A stretch of DNA of 64,000 nucleotides from positions 620,001-684,000 of the forward strand of contig NZ_CANLYL010000001.1 of NCBI RefSeq assembly GCF_947495275.1, written 5' to 3'. Made by a program: the position numbers and the translations under genes. The stretch's first letter is position 1. Each line of letters opens with the position of its first letter. The notes under the pieces were generated by a model that was given only the letters and a program-made list of their open reading frames with translations, was not told the DNA's origin and searched no databases. Source of the stretch: an uncultured Roseobacter sp. Lineage in GTDB: Bacteria; Pseudomonadota; Alphaproteobacteria; Rhodobacterales; Rhodobacteraceae. This document shows positions 24,359 through 32,837 of this stretch, in pieces.

Positions 24359-25453
24359 TCAGAGCTTTTTGATCAGATCGGGAAGCTTGCGATAATCCAG
24401 TGTGATGATCAGGCTGGGCCCCATAGGGTTTTGATCGTCCATCAGCACTTCTTCATAGGCATCCATGACGGTCTTTGCGCCCTCGGTATCCGCCAGCATG
24501 TTCGGGTTCATCATGGTGTGTATTTGTTCATCCGTCAGGCCAGCGTTGGTTTCCGGGTTGGAAAGAATGGCCCGGTCCTCGTCTGAGATGGGCCCGCCCT
24601 TGTAACCGATGCTCACGCCTTCGGCCCCTTTGAGCGACTTCATGAAGTGCATGTGTTCCGGCACGACATCGCGGTCGATCTTGCCCGCCAGATTCTGACG
24701 TTTCACCCCGGATTTCTGCGCTGCCGATTTGCGCCGTTTCTGCGCTGCGAAACCCTTGGCCCATTCAAACCAGCCCCCCAGACTTGAGCCCAGAAGCTCG
24801 ACAATCTGTTTGGTCACGACGGCCCCTGTCGGATGCCATTCCAGCACGCCCGCAACGCCCGAAAACCTGTGATGACCCGCCATCAGGCTGTAAAGTTCCT
24901 GAAAATAGGCCTTCAGGTCACCTGGATTTGCAGGCTCGCCGATCTTGCCCGTGACATGCAAATCCGCCCAGTTGCGGTTGGGACCGGTTTCGATCGTGCC
25001 GGAAAAAACGCCGTGCTTCAAAGAGTTGCTGAAAAACTCCGGTACGTCCTGAGCCACAGCCTCCACTTCGGGCTCCGGCTCGGCCAGCGCGCCGGCACCG
25101 GCGTCCCTGTCCAGATCAAGATCGGTGCGCGCCACGGTTTCAGGCCCGTCACTGCCTTCGAATTCAACGCTGTAGCTGTCTGTATCGTTGTTGTCTGACA
25201 CCACGATCCGGCCCCGCCGACCCGTGGCATCCCGCACCCTTGTACCCGGCGCCAGCCCCTCTGCCACGACACGTTGCAACGGGGCATCGGGGCGCGCATG
25301 CAAATTGGCGCGGGTCTGGATAGCGTTCAATGCAACAACACTTTGGCTGGTGCTGGCCTTCTGCGCCAGAACACTCAGTCTTGCACCACCCGGTTTCGCG
25401 ATGGGGTTGGCCGATCTCTCAGGAGGCGCGCGGCGCTGCTTGTCAGCCTTCAT
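24359..25453 (-). CDS. Protein of unknown function with eCIS-cargo-like N-terminal motif
   Basis: The 364-aa protein has no signal peptide. Residues 26-63 (SVLAQKASTSQSVVALN, AIQTRANLHARPDAPLQRVV) resemble the helical 'spqv..L..lQ.mAn....vvQR' leader that precedes DUF4157 and toxin modules of extracellular contractile injection systems. A small beta segment with GTRVRDATGRRGRIVVSDN follows, then an acidic linker and a C-terminal globular domain (about residues 150-364) I do not recognise, containing HHRFSGVAGVLEWHPTGAVV and PEHMHFMKSLKGAEGVSIGY. The SD before the ATG at 25453 is weak. The gene is flanked by the intact LysR gene and its remnant copy, which suggests a rearranged or acquired segment. 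The eCIS link is inference. Confidence 0.6.
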   Translation of the reverse strand: MKADKQRRAPPERSANPIAKPGGARLSVLAQKASTSQSVVALNAIQTRANLHARPDAPLQRVVAEGLAPGTRVRDATGRRGRIVVSDNNDTDSYSVEFEGSDGPETVARTDLDLDRDAGAGALAEPEPEVEAVAQDVPEFFSNSLKHGVFSGTIETGPNRNWADLHVTGKIGEPANPGDLKAYFQELYSLMAGHHRFSGVAGVLEWHPTGAVVTKQIVELLGSSLGGWFEWAKGFAAQKRRKSAAQKSGVKRQNLAGKIDRDVVPEHMHFMKSLKGAEGVSIGYKGGPISDEDRAILSNPETNAGLTDEQIHTMMNPNMLADTEGAKTVMDAYEEVLMDDQNPMGPSLIITLDYRKLPDLIKKL

Positions 25454-25538
25454 GCCGGCTCGGTCTTCTCTGTGAAAGCATCCATTACTTGCAACCTATA
25501 CTAGAAAATGCTCCGCGCGAAAGCCTGATGGATGTCCC

Positions 25539-26444
25539 TCACTGCATTTGAAGTTTGCGTGCTTCTGTCCCGGCCAGTTCCAGCAATTGTTTCATATAGG
25601 GTTTTTCCAGATCGTCCTGCCGGACAGCGGCATAAAGCCTGCGCGTGATACCCGCCTCAGTCAGGGGCCGCGTGATGTAGTCAGAGGAATATTTGACCTC
25701 GCGCACAACCCAGTCGGGCAAGACCGACACCCCGCGATTTGACGCAACCAGCAGCAGGATCACCGCGGTCAGTTCCACCTGCCGGATCGCTGCCGGTTCC
25801 ACCTTGGCCGGGATCAAAAGCTGACTGAACACATCCAGCCGGGTGCGCTCCACCGGGTAGGTGATGAGCGTCTCACCCCTGAAATCGGCCGCATCCACAT
25901 AGGGTTTCTTGGCCAGCGGATGTGTGCTGGCGGCGACAAAAACCGGCGCATAATCAAAGAGTTCCACAAATTCCACACCTTGCAACTCCTCGGGGTCGGA
26001 GGAAATAACCAGATCGACCTCTTCTTTCAGCAGCGCAGGCAGCGCGTCAAAGGCGAGCCCGGGGCGAATGTCCACATCCACATCGCCCCAGTTCTTGCGG
26101 AACAATTCCAGCACCGGAAAAAGCCATTCAAAACAGGCATGGCATTCAATGGCGATATGCATCCGCCCGGTCGATCCCGCTCGCAGGCCGGTGAATTCTT
26201 CCTGCAAGGCCTGCACCTGCGGCAGAACCTGCTGAGCAAGCTTCAACAGGCGCATACCGGCCGGCGACAGTTTCAGCGGTTTGGAGCGGCGCACGAAAAG
26301 TTCCACACCGGCCTGATCCTCCAACCCCTTGATCTGGTGGCTCAGCGCCGATTGGGTGATGTGCAGCTGATCGGCCGCCCGCGCCAGCCCACCCGCCTCG
26401 TGAATGGCCTGAATGGTGCGCAGATGGCGGAACTCGATATGCAT
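25539..26444 (-). CDS. LysR-family regulator, probable MetR-type regulator of metF
   Basis: The 301-aa protein has an N-terminal winged helix-turn-helix (FRHLRTIQAIHEAGGLARAA then LHITQSALSHQIKGLEDQAG) and a C-terminal periplasmic-binding-like effector domain (about residues 90-295). The HTH and the phrase FECHACFEWLFPVLE-like IAIECHACFEWLFPVLELF match MetR, the homocysteine-responsive activator of methionine genes. It is divergent from metF, with 88 nt between starts, the classic arrangement. The SD is GAGGATCAT. MetR identity is likely from context and sequence but not certain, so no symbol is given. Confidence 0.85.
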   Translation of the reverse strand: MHIEFRHLRTIQAIHEAGGLARAADQLHITQSALSHQIKGLEDQAGVELFVRRSKPLKLSPAGMRLLKLAQQVLPQVQALQEEFTGLRAGSTGRMHIAIECHACFEWLFPVLELFRKNWGDVDVDIRPGLAFDALPALLKEEVDLVISSDPEELQGVEFVELFDYAPVFVAASTHPLAKKPYVDAADFRGETLITYPVERTRLDVFSQLLIPAKVEPAAIRQVELTAVILLLVASNRGVSVLPDWVVREVKYSSDYITRPLTEAGITRRLYAAVRQDDLEKPYMKQLLELAGTEARKLQMQ

Positions 26445-26446
26445 AT

Positions 26447-26525
26447 GATCCTCATGTTAAAGATGAGAGTTATGAATTTGTCTCACGAACACATCTGTGG
26501 CACAAGGCATGAAATCATGAGGATC
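26447..26525. promoter_or_regulatory. Divergent metF/LysR control region with inverted repeats
   Basis: GATCCTCATG (26447-26456) and CATGAGGATC (26516-26525) are perfect inverted copies that hold the SD of each divergent gene. Between them TGAGA (26464-26468) and TCTCA (26481-26485) form a 22-bp interrupted dyad, the size and T-rich form expected of a LysR-type binding site. The whole intergenic region is only 88 nt, so one regulator-bound site could control both genes. Confidence 0.45.
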
Positions 26526-26532
26526 CTGTTTG

Positions 26533-27402
26533 ATGCCCACGCCCTCCGTCTCGTTTGAAGTCTTCCCGCCCCGTTCCATCGACGCCTCTTTCAAGCTGTG
26601 GGAAACCGCGCAGGCGCTGGCACCGCTGGAGCCACGGTTCTTCTCCGTCACCTATGGTGCGGGTGGTAGCACCCGCGACCTGACCCATGATGCCGCCTAT
26701 ACCCTGCGCAAATCATCCGGGCTGCCGGTCGCCGCACATCTGACCTGTGTGGGGGCAACCAAATCCGAAACCATGGCCACGGCCCAGCGTTTCGCCAAGG
26801 CAGGTGTGACCGACATCGTGGCCTTGCGAGGCGATCCCCCCGAAGGTGCCGCCGGGTTTGAGCCACACCCTGAGGGTTTCGCAAATTCCTGTGAATTGAT
26901 CGAAGCGCTGGCGCAGACCGGCCAGTTTACCCTGCGTGTCGGGGCCTATCCCGAGAAACATCCGGATGCGCAAAATCAGCAGGCCAACATCGATTGGCTC
27001 AAGGCCAAGATCGACGCAGGGGCTGACGAGGCCATCACCCAGTTCTTCTTTGAGACGGACACGTTTTTGCGCTTCCGGGATGACTGCGCCAAAGCGGGCA
27101 TCACAGCGCCGATCACACCGGGCATTCTGCCGATCATCAACTGGACGAACGCGCGCAAATTCGCGCTGCGTTGCGGCGCAAACGTACCGGACTGGCTCGA
27201 TCAGGCGTTTGATACCGCCATCCGCGATGACCGGCATGACCTTCTGGCCACGGCAATCTGCACGGAGATGTGCTCGGACCTGTTGGACGAAGGCGTCGAC
27301 AGTCTGCATTTCTACACGTTGAACCGGCCCGAAATGACCCGAGAGATTTGCCACGCGTTGGGGGTCACACAGGCCGTTACCGGCGTGCGGGACGTCGCGT
27401 AA
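26533..27402 (+). CDS. metF: Methylenetetrahydrofolate reductase
   Basis: The 289-aa FAD enzyme reduces 5,10-methylene-THF to 5-methyl-THF for methionine synthesis. It begins MPTPSVSFEVFPPRSIDASF. Conserved segments are FFSVTYGAGGSTRD, AAHLTCVGATKSE, DIVALRGDPPEG and AITQFFFETDTFLRF. The length is the bacterial norm. The ATG at 26533 follows GAGGATCC; a TTG directly upstream is the alternative. It is divergent from the MetR-like regulator. It could use methylene-THF made by sarcosine oxidase (SoxBDAG). Confidence 0.95.
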   Translation: MPTPSVSFEVFPPRSIDASFKLWETAQALAPLEPRFFSVTYGAGGSTRDLTHDAAYTLRKSSGLPVAAHLTCVGATKSETMATAQRFAKAGVTDIVALRGDPPEGAAGFEPHPEGFANSCELIEALAQTGQFTLRVGAYPEKHPDAQNQQANIDWLKAKIDAGADEAITQFFFETDTFLRFRDDCAKAGITAPITPGILPIINWTNARKFALRCGANVPDWLDQAFDTAIRDDRHDLLATAICTEMCSDLLDEGVDSLHFYTLNRPEMTREICHALGVTQAVTGVRDVA

Positions 27403-27433
27403 GTCTTGTAGCTCAAAACCGATAATCCTAGCT

Positions 27434-27455
27434 TCCGGGGTAGCGCAGCCCCGGA
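27434..27455 (+). promoter_or_regulatory. Hairpin overlapping the thioesterase ribosome-binding site
   Basis: TCCGGGG (27434-27440) and CCCCGGA (27449-27455) are perfect 7-bp arms with an 8-nt loop. The right arm contains the first bases of the GGAG that serves as SD for the ATG at 27463. Folding would limit ribosome access. It may also terminate metF transcription, though there is no T-run. Confidence 0.35.
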
Positions 27456-27462
27456 GACGCCC

Positions 27463-27942
27463 ATGCCCATCGCCACATCCCCCGCCGATCTGATGCCCCA
27501 ACACGAGGTGCTACAGCTCTCCGGTCTGGCATTCATGCAATCGATCCTGGAGGGCAAGACGCCCGGCCCGCCGATTGGCCAGACCATGGGCTTCACGCTG
27601 CAAGATGTGGCCGAAGGGCGCGCGGTTTTCACCGGCACGCCTGAGTTCAACGTGACCAACCCGATGGGCACCGTGCACGGCGGATGGTACGGCGCGCTTC
27701 TGGACAGCGCTTTGGGCTGTTCGGTGATGACCTGCGTGCCGCGCGGCTCGGTCTATACAACGCTGGAATTCAAGGTGAACATCCTGCGCGCCATCCCGCT
27801 GGGCACGCGCGTGATCTGCAAGGCTGAAGTCGATCACGCCGGACGTTCCACCGGGGTGGCCCATGCTGAGATCAGGGGCGCTGATGATGACAAGCTTTAC
27901 TCTACGGGCTCCACGACCTGCATCATCATGAAGCTAGCCTGA
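27463..27942 (+). CDS. PaaI-family hotdog thioesterase
   Basis: The 159-aa protein carries the hotdog signature NPMGTVHGGWYGALLDSALG, with the conserved HGG and downstream acidic residue, followed by VYTTLEFKVNILRAI and CKAEVDHAGRSTGVAHAEI. PaaI/YbgC-like enzymes hydrolyse acyl- or aroyl-CoA thioesters as cytosolic homotetramers. The exact substrate is unknown. It follows metF by 60 nt. Its stop is 20 nt from the convergent secreted-protein gene. Confidence 0.88.
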   Translation: MPIATSPADLMPQHEVLQLSGLAFMQSILEGKTPGPPIGQTMGFTLQDVAEGRAVFTGTPEFNVTNPMGTVHGGWYGALLDSALGCSVMTCVPRGSVYTTLEFKVNILRAIPLGTRVICKAEVDHAGRSTGVAHAEIRGADDDKLYSTGSTTCIIMKLA

Positions 27943-27962
27943 CCCACGACCCGCAAACGGGA

Positions 27963-28337
27963 TCAATCGGGATCGATGTGCAGGCCCCTGCTGCGTGCCA
28001 GCGCCCGGCAATAGGACGTCCAGTCGCGAAAATCCTCGCTGAAAAAATAGAGCGCGCCCTTGTCCGACCATTGCGCGCATTTCTCACCCCAGAGGTGGGA
28101 GACATAGCCTTCGGTATCGGAGCGTCTTTCATTTTCGGCCTGCGCCAGTGCTGCGTCCGCCCAAACCTGCGCTGCGGCATGAAGCCGTCGGGCGCGATCA
28201 AAGGTGCTGACGCGGTCGGATGCAACGGTGTAGAGCGCACCGCATTGGATCATGCTTTCGCTGATCGGCTGACCGGCATGGGCGGGCAAAAACCCCGCCA
28301 TCCAGACAGCGCAAATCAATGAAGTCTTTCGCAACAT
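27963..28337 (-). CDS. Secreted protein of unknown function
   Basis: The 124-aa protein has a signal peptide ending LPAHA-GQP. The mature protein of about 102 residues contains three cysteines (IQCGALYTVASD, WGEKCAQWSDKG, WTSYCRALARSRG) and is helix-rich. GGAGGT precedes the ATG at 28337. It is downstream of, and on the same strand as, the DUF2235 gene, 66 nt after it. No family recognised. Confidence 0.7.
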   Translation of the reverse strand: MLRKTSLICAVWMAGFLPAHAGQPISESMIQCGALYTVASDRVSTFDRARRLHAAAQVWADAALAQAENERRSDTEGYVSHLWGEKCAQWSDKGALYFFSEDFRDWTSYCRALARSRGLHIDPD

Positions 28338-28403
28338 CAACCACCTCCAGGATACGCAAAAGGTGAATAACAGGGCAATATGGTGAGAATTTGGCGGGGT
28401 TCT

Positions 28404-29483
28404 CTAGACCGTTTTGCTGAACCGGACCCAGCCGCGCGCCGGAGGTTTTGCGGCCTCTCTCAAGGAAACGCTGTCGTGCAGATGTTCCGATGGATCGAGG
28501 CCTACTTTGCGAGCGCGACGGGAAATGAACCATCTGCCGTACCCTCTGAAAGTGCCCGTCGAGGGTGCTGTGGCATCCTGCGCAAACCGTTGCGCCCAGC
28601 CATCGGGCAGCGGCAGCCCGCAGATTTGCGCGCGCTCCAGCATCCAGACAAGCGGTATGTTGGATAACTCGCGCGCCTCCTCATAGCCGCCCAGCTGCCC
28701 CCCCACATCGCCATGAGTGCCCGGAAACCAGACCTGCTCAACCTGCCCTTCGAACCCCTCCGGGGACGTCCACATCACCGGCGCATAAACCACGCGGGTT
28801 TCATCAAGCGCCAGTGCCTGGAACCCGGCTTTGACGTTGTGGCTCAGATGGTGGTTGTGAAACGCATGACGCGCTTCGCTCAGGCGCCACAGAAGCGGCG
28901 CATTGAACCCAAGTGATTTGACCGTGTCCCAGACGCCGATCATTTCGATCTGCACCTCGCCCAGACAATGCGCGGCGCGAAATTCGCGGGCGCAGGCACT
29001 GTCCGGATCTCCCTCATAGTGGCGGTAGACATCGCGAATATTGCGTTCCGTTGCCTCTTCTGCACGCAAGAGCCCCATGCGGTCGATCACGCCCGCAAGG
29101 CTGCGGACCGCATAGGCCCCCCGCGAATACCCCATCAGGAAAATCTTGTCGCCCGGACGGTACCGCGAGGCCAGATAGCCGTAGGCGCGTCGTATCTGGC
29201 GGTTGATCCCACGCCCCTGCAACACATCCATGGCCGAGCGCCAGCCATTCCATTGCAATCCCGGTTCATAGTAGATCGACAGTTCGCTGCCGACTTCGCG
29301 GCACAGATGATAGGCCCTTCCTGCGTTGGTTTCGCACCCCGGTTCGAGCGAGGACATGGTGCCATCCAGGATCACCACATGGACAACGGGGCCACGGCGG
29401 GGGCCAAAATCGCTATCGGGCCGGCGCCAGAACCTGCTGCGCAGCCAGCCGAGCCATCTGTTATTCCGCCGCGAGGACCTCAC
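28404..29483 (-). CDS. DUF2235 alpha/beta-hydrolase (Tle1-like phospholipase fold)
   Basis: The 359-aa protein has the DUF2235 hydrolase domain. The nucleophile elbow is FLMGYSRGAYAVRSLAG (GxSxG as GYSRG), with upstream VVHVVILDGTMSSLEPG and downstream IEMIGVWDTVKSLG and VWFPGTHGDVGGQLGGYEEA, which holds the catalytic-type Asp/His region. DUF2235 includes type VI secretion phospholipase effectors (Tle1), but no T6SS gene is nearby and a housekeeping lipase role is possible. The GTG at 29483 has GGAGC upstream and overlaps the CoxL-type gene by 23 nt. Confidence 0.8.
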   Translation of the reverse strand: MRSSRRNNRWLGWLRSRFWRRPDSDFGPRRGPVVHVVILDGTMSSLEPGCETNAGRAYHLCREVGSELSIYYEPGLQWNGWRSAMDVLQGRGINRQIRRAYGYLASRYRPGDKIFLMGYSRGAYAVRSLAGVIDRMGLLRAEEATERNIRDVYRHYEGDPDSACAREFRAAHCLGEVQIEMIGVWDTVKSLGFNAPLLWRLSEARHAFHNHHLSHNVKAGFQALALDETRVVYAPVMWTSPEGFEGQVEQVWFPGTHGDVGGQLGGYEEARELSNIPLVWMLERAQICGLPLPDGWAQRFAQDATAPSTGTFRGYGRWFISRRARKVGLDPSEHLHDSVSLREAAKPPARGWVRFSKTV

Positions 29484-31758
29484 TGTTCAACAGCTCCCAA
29501 ACTTTATGCGGTGTGAAAGGCATATCAGCCTGTCGTACGCCCCGCTCCCAAAGCGCATCCTGAACCGCGTTCGCAACGGCGGCCAATGCACCCACCGTGC
29601 CCGCTTCGCCACATCCCTTCATACCCATGATGTTGGCGGTGGAGGGCACCGGTTCCGATGTAAAACTAATAGTGGGTATGTCATCCGCGCGCGGCAAGGC
29701 GTAGTCCATGAACGATGCCGTGAGCAATTGCCCATCCGCGTCGTAGACAACATGCTCTGTGATCGCCTGACCGATCCCCTGAGCCACCCCGCCATGAACC
29801 TGACCTTCGGCCAGCATCGGATTGATAAGATTGCCGAAATCATCAACGACCGTGTAACGCTCGACCGTGACCACACCGGTCTCGGGGTCGATCACAACCT
29901 CTGAAACATGACATCCGTTTGGAAAGCTGCGCGCGGGCAGAGTGGCGCGCGCTTCATGTACCAGCAGATCATCGCGCCCTTTCGCGCGGGCCATTTCTGC
30001 CACCTCCAGCATGGTCGGTGTCAGGTTCGACCCATCAGCGCGGAACCGTTCGTCGTCAAAGCTGATCTCTGAAGCGGGTACGCCCATTTCATCGGCCAGA
30101 AAGGCAGAGAAACTCTCGGTCATCGCTGAAACCGTGGCCAGTGTCGCATTGGTCTGCACGGTGACGGATCGCGACCCGCCCGTACCACCGCCCGAGGCGA
30201 TCAGGTCACTGTCGCCTTGTACAACGGAGATCATTTCAGCGGGAATACCGGTCTGATCGGCAAGGAAGGCGGCAAAAACCGTCTCATGCCCCTGCCCTGT
30301 GGATTGTGTGCCCACGTAAATCGTCACCGTACCGTCCTCATTAAACGTCACCTTCGCGCCTTCCGAAGGATCACCCAAAATACTTTCAATATAGTAACAC
30401 AAACCAACGCCTCTCAGAAGACCGCGTTCGGCATCAGCCTTTTTGCGCGCCTCAAAGCCTGAAAGTGCCGCTTCCTGCACCGCCCGGTCGAGCACCTTGT
30501 TGAAATCCCCCACGTCGTAGGTTTCGCCCACGGTGGTGTCGTAGGGGAACTGTTCGGGCTTGATGAAATTGCGCCGCCGCAGCGCAATGGGGTCTACGCC
30601 CAACTCGCGCGCCGCCCGGTCCATCAGCCGTTCCAGGACGTAAATCGCCTCCGGACGCCCAGCGCCGCGATAGGCATCCACATAGGTCGTATTGGTGTAA
30701 ATCCCCTCAACCCGCAGCCAGGTTTTCTGCACGTCATAGACACCCATCATGACGCGGCTGAAAAGCTGCGATTGAATGAATTGCCCGAAATGGCTGTTAT
30801 AGGCGCCCAGATTGCAGCGGGTGTGCACCCGGTAGGCGATGATCCTGTTGGTCTCGTCAAAGGCGAACTCAGCCGTGGAAACCAGATCACGGCCAGCATT
30901 GTCCGACAGCATGGCCTCGGTGCGTTCCGACATCCAGCGCACAGGACGCCCCGCAAGCCGTGCGGCATGGGCCGCAAGGGCGTATTCGGGATAGGGAAAC
31001 CCCTTCATGCCAAAACCACCGCCCACATCCGGCGTGGTCACGCGCACATCGGCTTCTTCGAGCCCCAGTGCCTTGGCAATGAATTCCTTCTGGCCCCAGA
31101 CCCCCTGTCCGCCCAGCGACACATGCACCCGGTTACCGTCCCATTCGGCAAAACACCCGCGCGGTTCCAGCGAATTGACGATGATCCGGTTGTCTCCAAC
31201 ATCCAGGCTGACGGTTCTGGCCGCTGATCTGAAGGCGGCATCGGTTGCTGCCTCGTCCCCCATTGCCCAGTCAAAGGCCCGGTTGTCTGGCACGTCATCA
31301 TGCACAGGCGCGCCCCCGGCCGCCACATCCATCTTGGCGGGCAGATCATCGTAATCAAGCAGTATCAGCTCTGCCGCGTCGCGCGCCTGATCCAGCGTTT
31401 CGGCCACCACAAAAGCAACCGGCTCGCCGACAAACCGCATCTTCCCCTTTGCCAGCAAGGGGCGCTTGGGTGCCGCCCCCGGGGTGCCATCGTGGTTTTT
31501 GACCGTCGCCCCAAACATGTTGACATCCATGCCGGCCGCTTCGAGGTCATCTATGGTCAGAACCGCATGGACACCTTCGGCCTCTCGCGCGTCCGACACA
31601 TCCAGTGTAGTGATCACACCATGCGCGACAGGAGCCCGGAAAACGAAGGCCCGCAGCGCATTTTCCGGCGCGATATCATCTACATAACGGCCATGGCCGG
31701 TCAGGAACCGCACATCTTCCACACGTCTGATCGATTGTGATTTGCCGAACTTTTCCAT
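29461..31758 (-). CDS. Molybdopterin-binding large subunit, CoxL/xanthine dehydrogenase family (form II-like)
   Basis: The 765-aa protein begins MEKFGKSQSIRRVEDVRFLT. It has the CoxL/XDH-family landmarks DVGGGFGMKG (residues 244-253) and AYRGAGR (362-368). The latter is the form II signature; form I CO dehydrogenase has AYxCSFR. The C-terminal motif GMKGCGEAGTVGA contains the catalytic-type Glu. These enzymes hydroxylate CO, aldehydes or N-heterocycles with a Mo-MCD cofactor. The medium (FAD) and small (2Fe-2S) subunits that normally adjoin it are absent here. The ATG follows GGAGAA. The substrate cannot be assigned. Confidence 0.88.
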   Translation of the reverse strand: MEKFGKSQSIRRVEDVRFLTGHGRYVDDIAPENALRAFVFRAPVAHGVITTLDVSDAREAEGVHAVLTIDDLEAAGMDVNMFGATVKNHDGTPGAAPKRPLLAKGKMRFVGEPVAFVVAETLDQARDAAELILLDYDDLPAKMDVAAGGAPVHDDVPDNRAFDWAMGDEAATDAAFRSAARTVSLDVGDNRIIVNSLEPRGCFAEWDGNRVHVSLGGQGVWGQKEFIAKALGLEEADVRVTTPDVGGGFGMKGFPYPEYALAAHAARLAGRPVRWMSERTEAMLSDNAGRDLVSTAEFAFDETNRIIAYRVHTRCNLGAYNSHFGQFIQSQLFSRVMMGVYDVQKTWLRVEGIYTNTTYVDAYRGAGRPEAIYVLERLMDRAARELGVDPIALRRRNFIKPEQFPYDTTVGETYDVGDFNKVLDRAVQEAALSGFEARKKADAERGLLRGVGLCYYIESILGDPSEGAKVTFNEDGTVTIYVGTQSTGQGHETVFAAFLADQTGIPAEMISVVQGDSDLIASGGGTGGSRSVTVQTNATLATVSAMTESFSAFLADEMGVPASEISFDDERFRADGSNLTPTMLEVAEMARAKGRDDLLVHEARATLPARSFPNGCHVSEVVIDPETGVVTVERYTVVDDFGNLINPMLAEGQVHGGVAQGIGQAITEHVVYDADGQLLTASFMDYALPRADDIPTISFTSEPVPSTANIMGMKGCGEAGTVGALAAVANAVQDALWERGVRQADMPFTPHKVWELLNSEVLAAE

Positions 31759-31958
31759 GGGGAATTTCTCCTTGTGCCATCTTGTGCCATCGCGTCACGC
31801 GGACACTAGCGGCAAGGGCGCGCTTGTCCAGTCACGCGAGCGATGGTTTGATCACCCAGTCGCCGGATCGGCGGGAATGCGACCTCCGCCCAGGTCGCAA
31901 ACAGAACAGAGGATCGCCGCCGCCTCAGACATCGTTGTGGCAAAAGAGGAGGTATCAC

Positions 31959-32837
31959 ATGGTCTCATCCCTGCCCCTGGAAAAAGGCCGTCTCAGCGAG
32001 AGCCAGACCAAATCCTACTGGGACGATGGCTACCTTTTTCCGATCCCGGTCATGCCAGCTGATGAGGCGCGGAACTTGCGCGCCGAACTGGAACGGATCG
32101 AAGATACCTGGCTGGCGGCGGACCTGCCCCTGTCCTTGAACACCTACAAGCGTGTCAACGCCCATTGCGTGATGCCGCTGGCCCATCGCATCGGGTCTGA
32201 TCCGCGCATACTGGATGTGGTGGAGGGCATTCTGGGGCCGGATATCCTGATTTACGCCGTCGAGTTTTTCATCAAGGAACCGAGGACGGCCCATAAGGTC
32301 TCGATGCATCAGGATCTGACCTATTGGGGTCTGGGCGCGGTTGACGGGCTGGTCACCGCCTGGCTGTCGCTGTCGCCCGCCACGCCCGCTTCGGGCTGTA
32401 TGGATTTCGTCAAAGGCTCCCACAAAAACCCGATCCTGCCCCATGAGGATACCTTTGCCGAGGACAACCTGCTGAGCCGGGGACAGGAGATCAGGGTGGA
32501 TGTCGCCGAAGAGGACAAGACACCCATTGAAATCCATCCCGGCCAGATGTCGCTGCATCACGGGCTGACCATTCATGGCTCCGGCCCCAACACAACCGAT
32601 GATCGTCGCATCGCCGCTGTCATCCGCTACTGCACGCCAGACATCAAACAACGCTTGGGTGATGTGGATTACGCAGTGCTGGCGCGGGGCGCGGACCGGC
32701 ACGGCAATTTCCTCAGCTTTGATCCGCCTGAAACGGACTTTGCGCCGCAGGCCCTCGCGCAATATGAAGAGATACGGCAAGCACAGGCCAAGGTGATGAT
32801 GGCCGGCGCCAAAAGCAAGAAAGGCCTATACGCATGA
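31959..32837 (+). CDS. PhyH-family Fe(II)/2-oxoglutarate dioxygenase (partner of HD oxygenase)
   Basis: The 292-aa protein has the PhyH fold. Fe ligands are H117-x-D119 (SMHQDLTYW) and a distal His near 206 (TIHGSGPNTTDDRR), whose following Arg binds 2-oxoglutarate. AAAGAGGAGG precedes the ATG at 31959. It overlaps the next gene by ATGA. A 2OG dioxygenase followed by an HD-domain oxygenase is the layout of PhnY-PhnZ and TmpA-TmpB. In those systems the first enzyme hydroxylates the alpha carbon of 2-aminoethylphosphonate or its trimethyl form, and the second cleaves the C-P bond. The exact substrate here is unknown. Confidence 0.85.
   Translation: MVSSLPLEKGRLSESQTKSYWDDGYLFPIPVMPADEARNLRAELERIEDTWLAADLPLSLNTYKRVNAHCVMPLAHRIGSDPRILDVVEGILGPDILIYAVEFFIKEPRTAHKVSMHQDLTYWGLGAVDGLVTAWLSLSPATPASGCMDFVKGSHKNPILPHEDTFAEDNLLSRGQEIRVDVAEEDKTPIEIHPGQMSLHHGLTIHGSGPNTTDDRRIAAVIRYCTPDIKQRLGDVDYAVLARGADRHGNFLSFDPPETDFAPQALAQYEEIRQAQAKVMMAGAKSKKGLYA

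Noticed and set aside
28404-29483. DUF2235 protein as a type VI secretion effector
   Set aside because: No T6SS structural, VgrG, PAAR or immunity-like gene is nearby.
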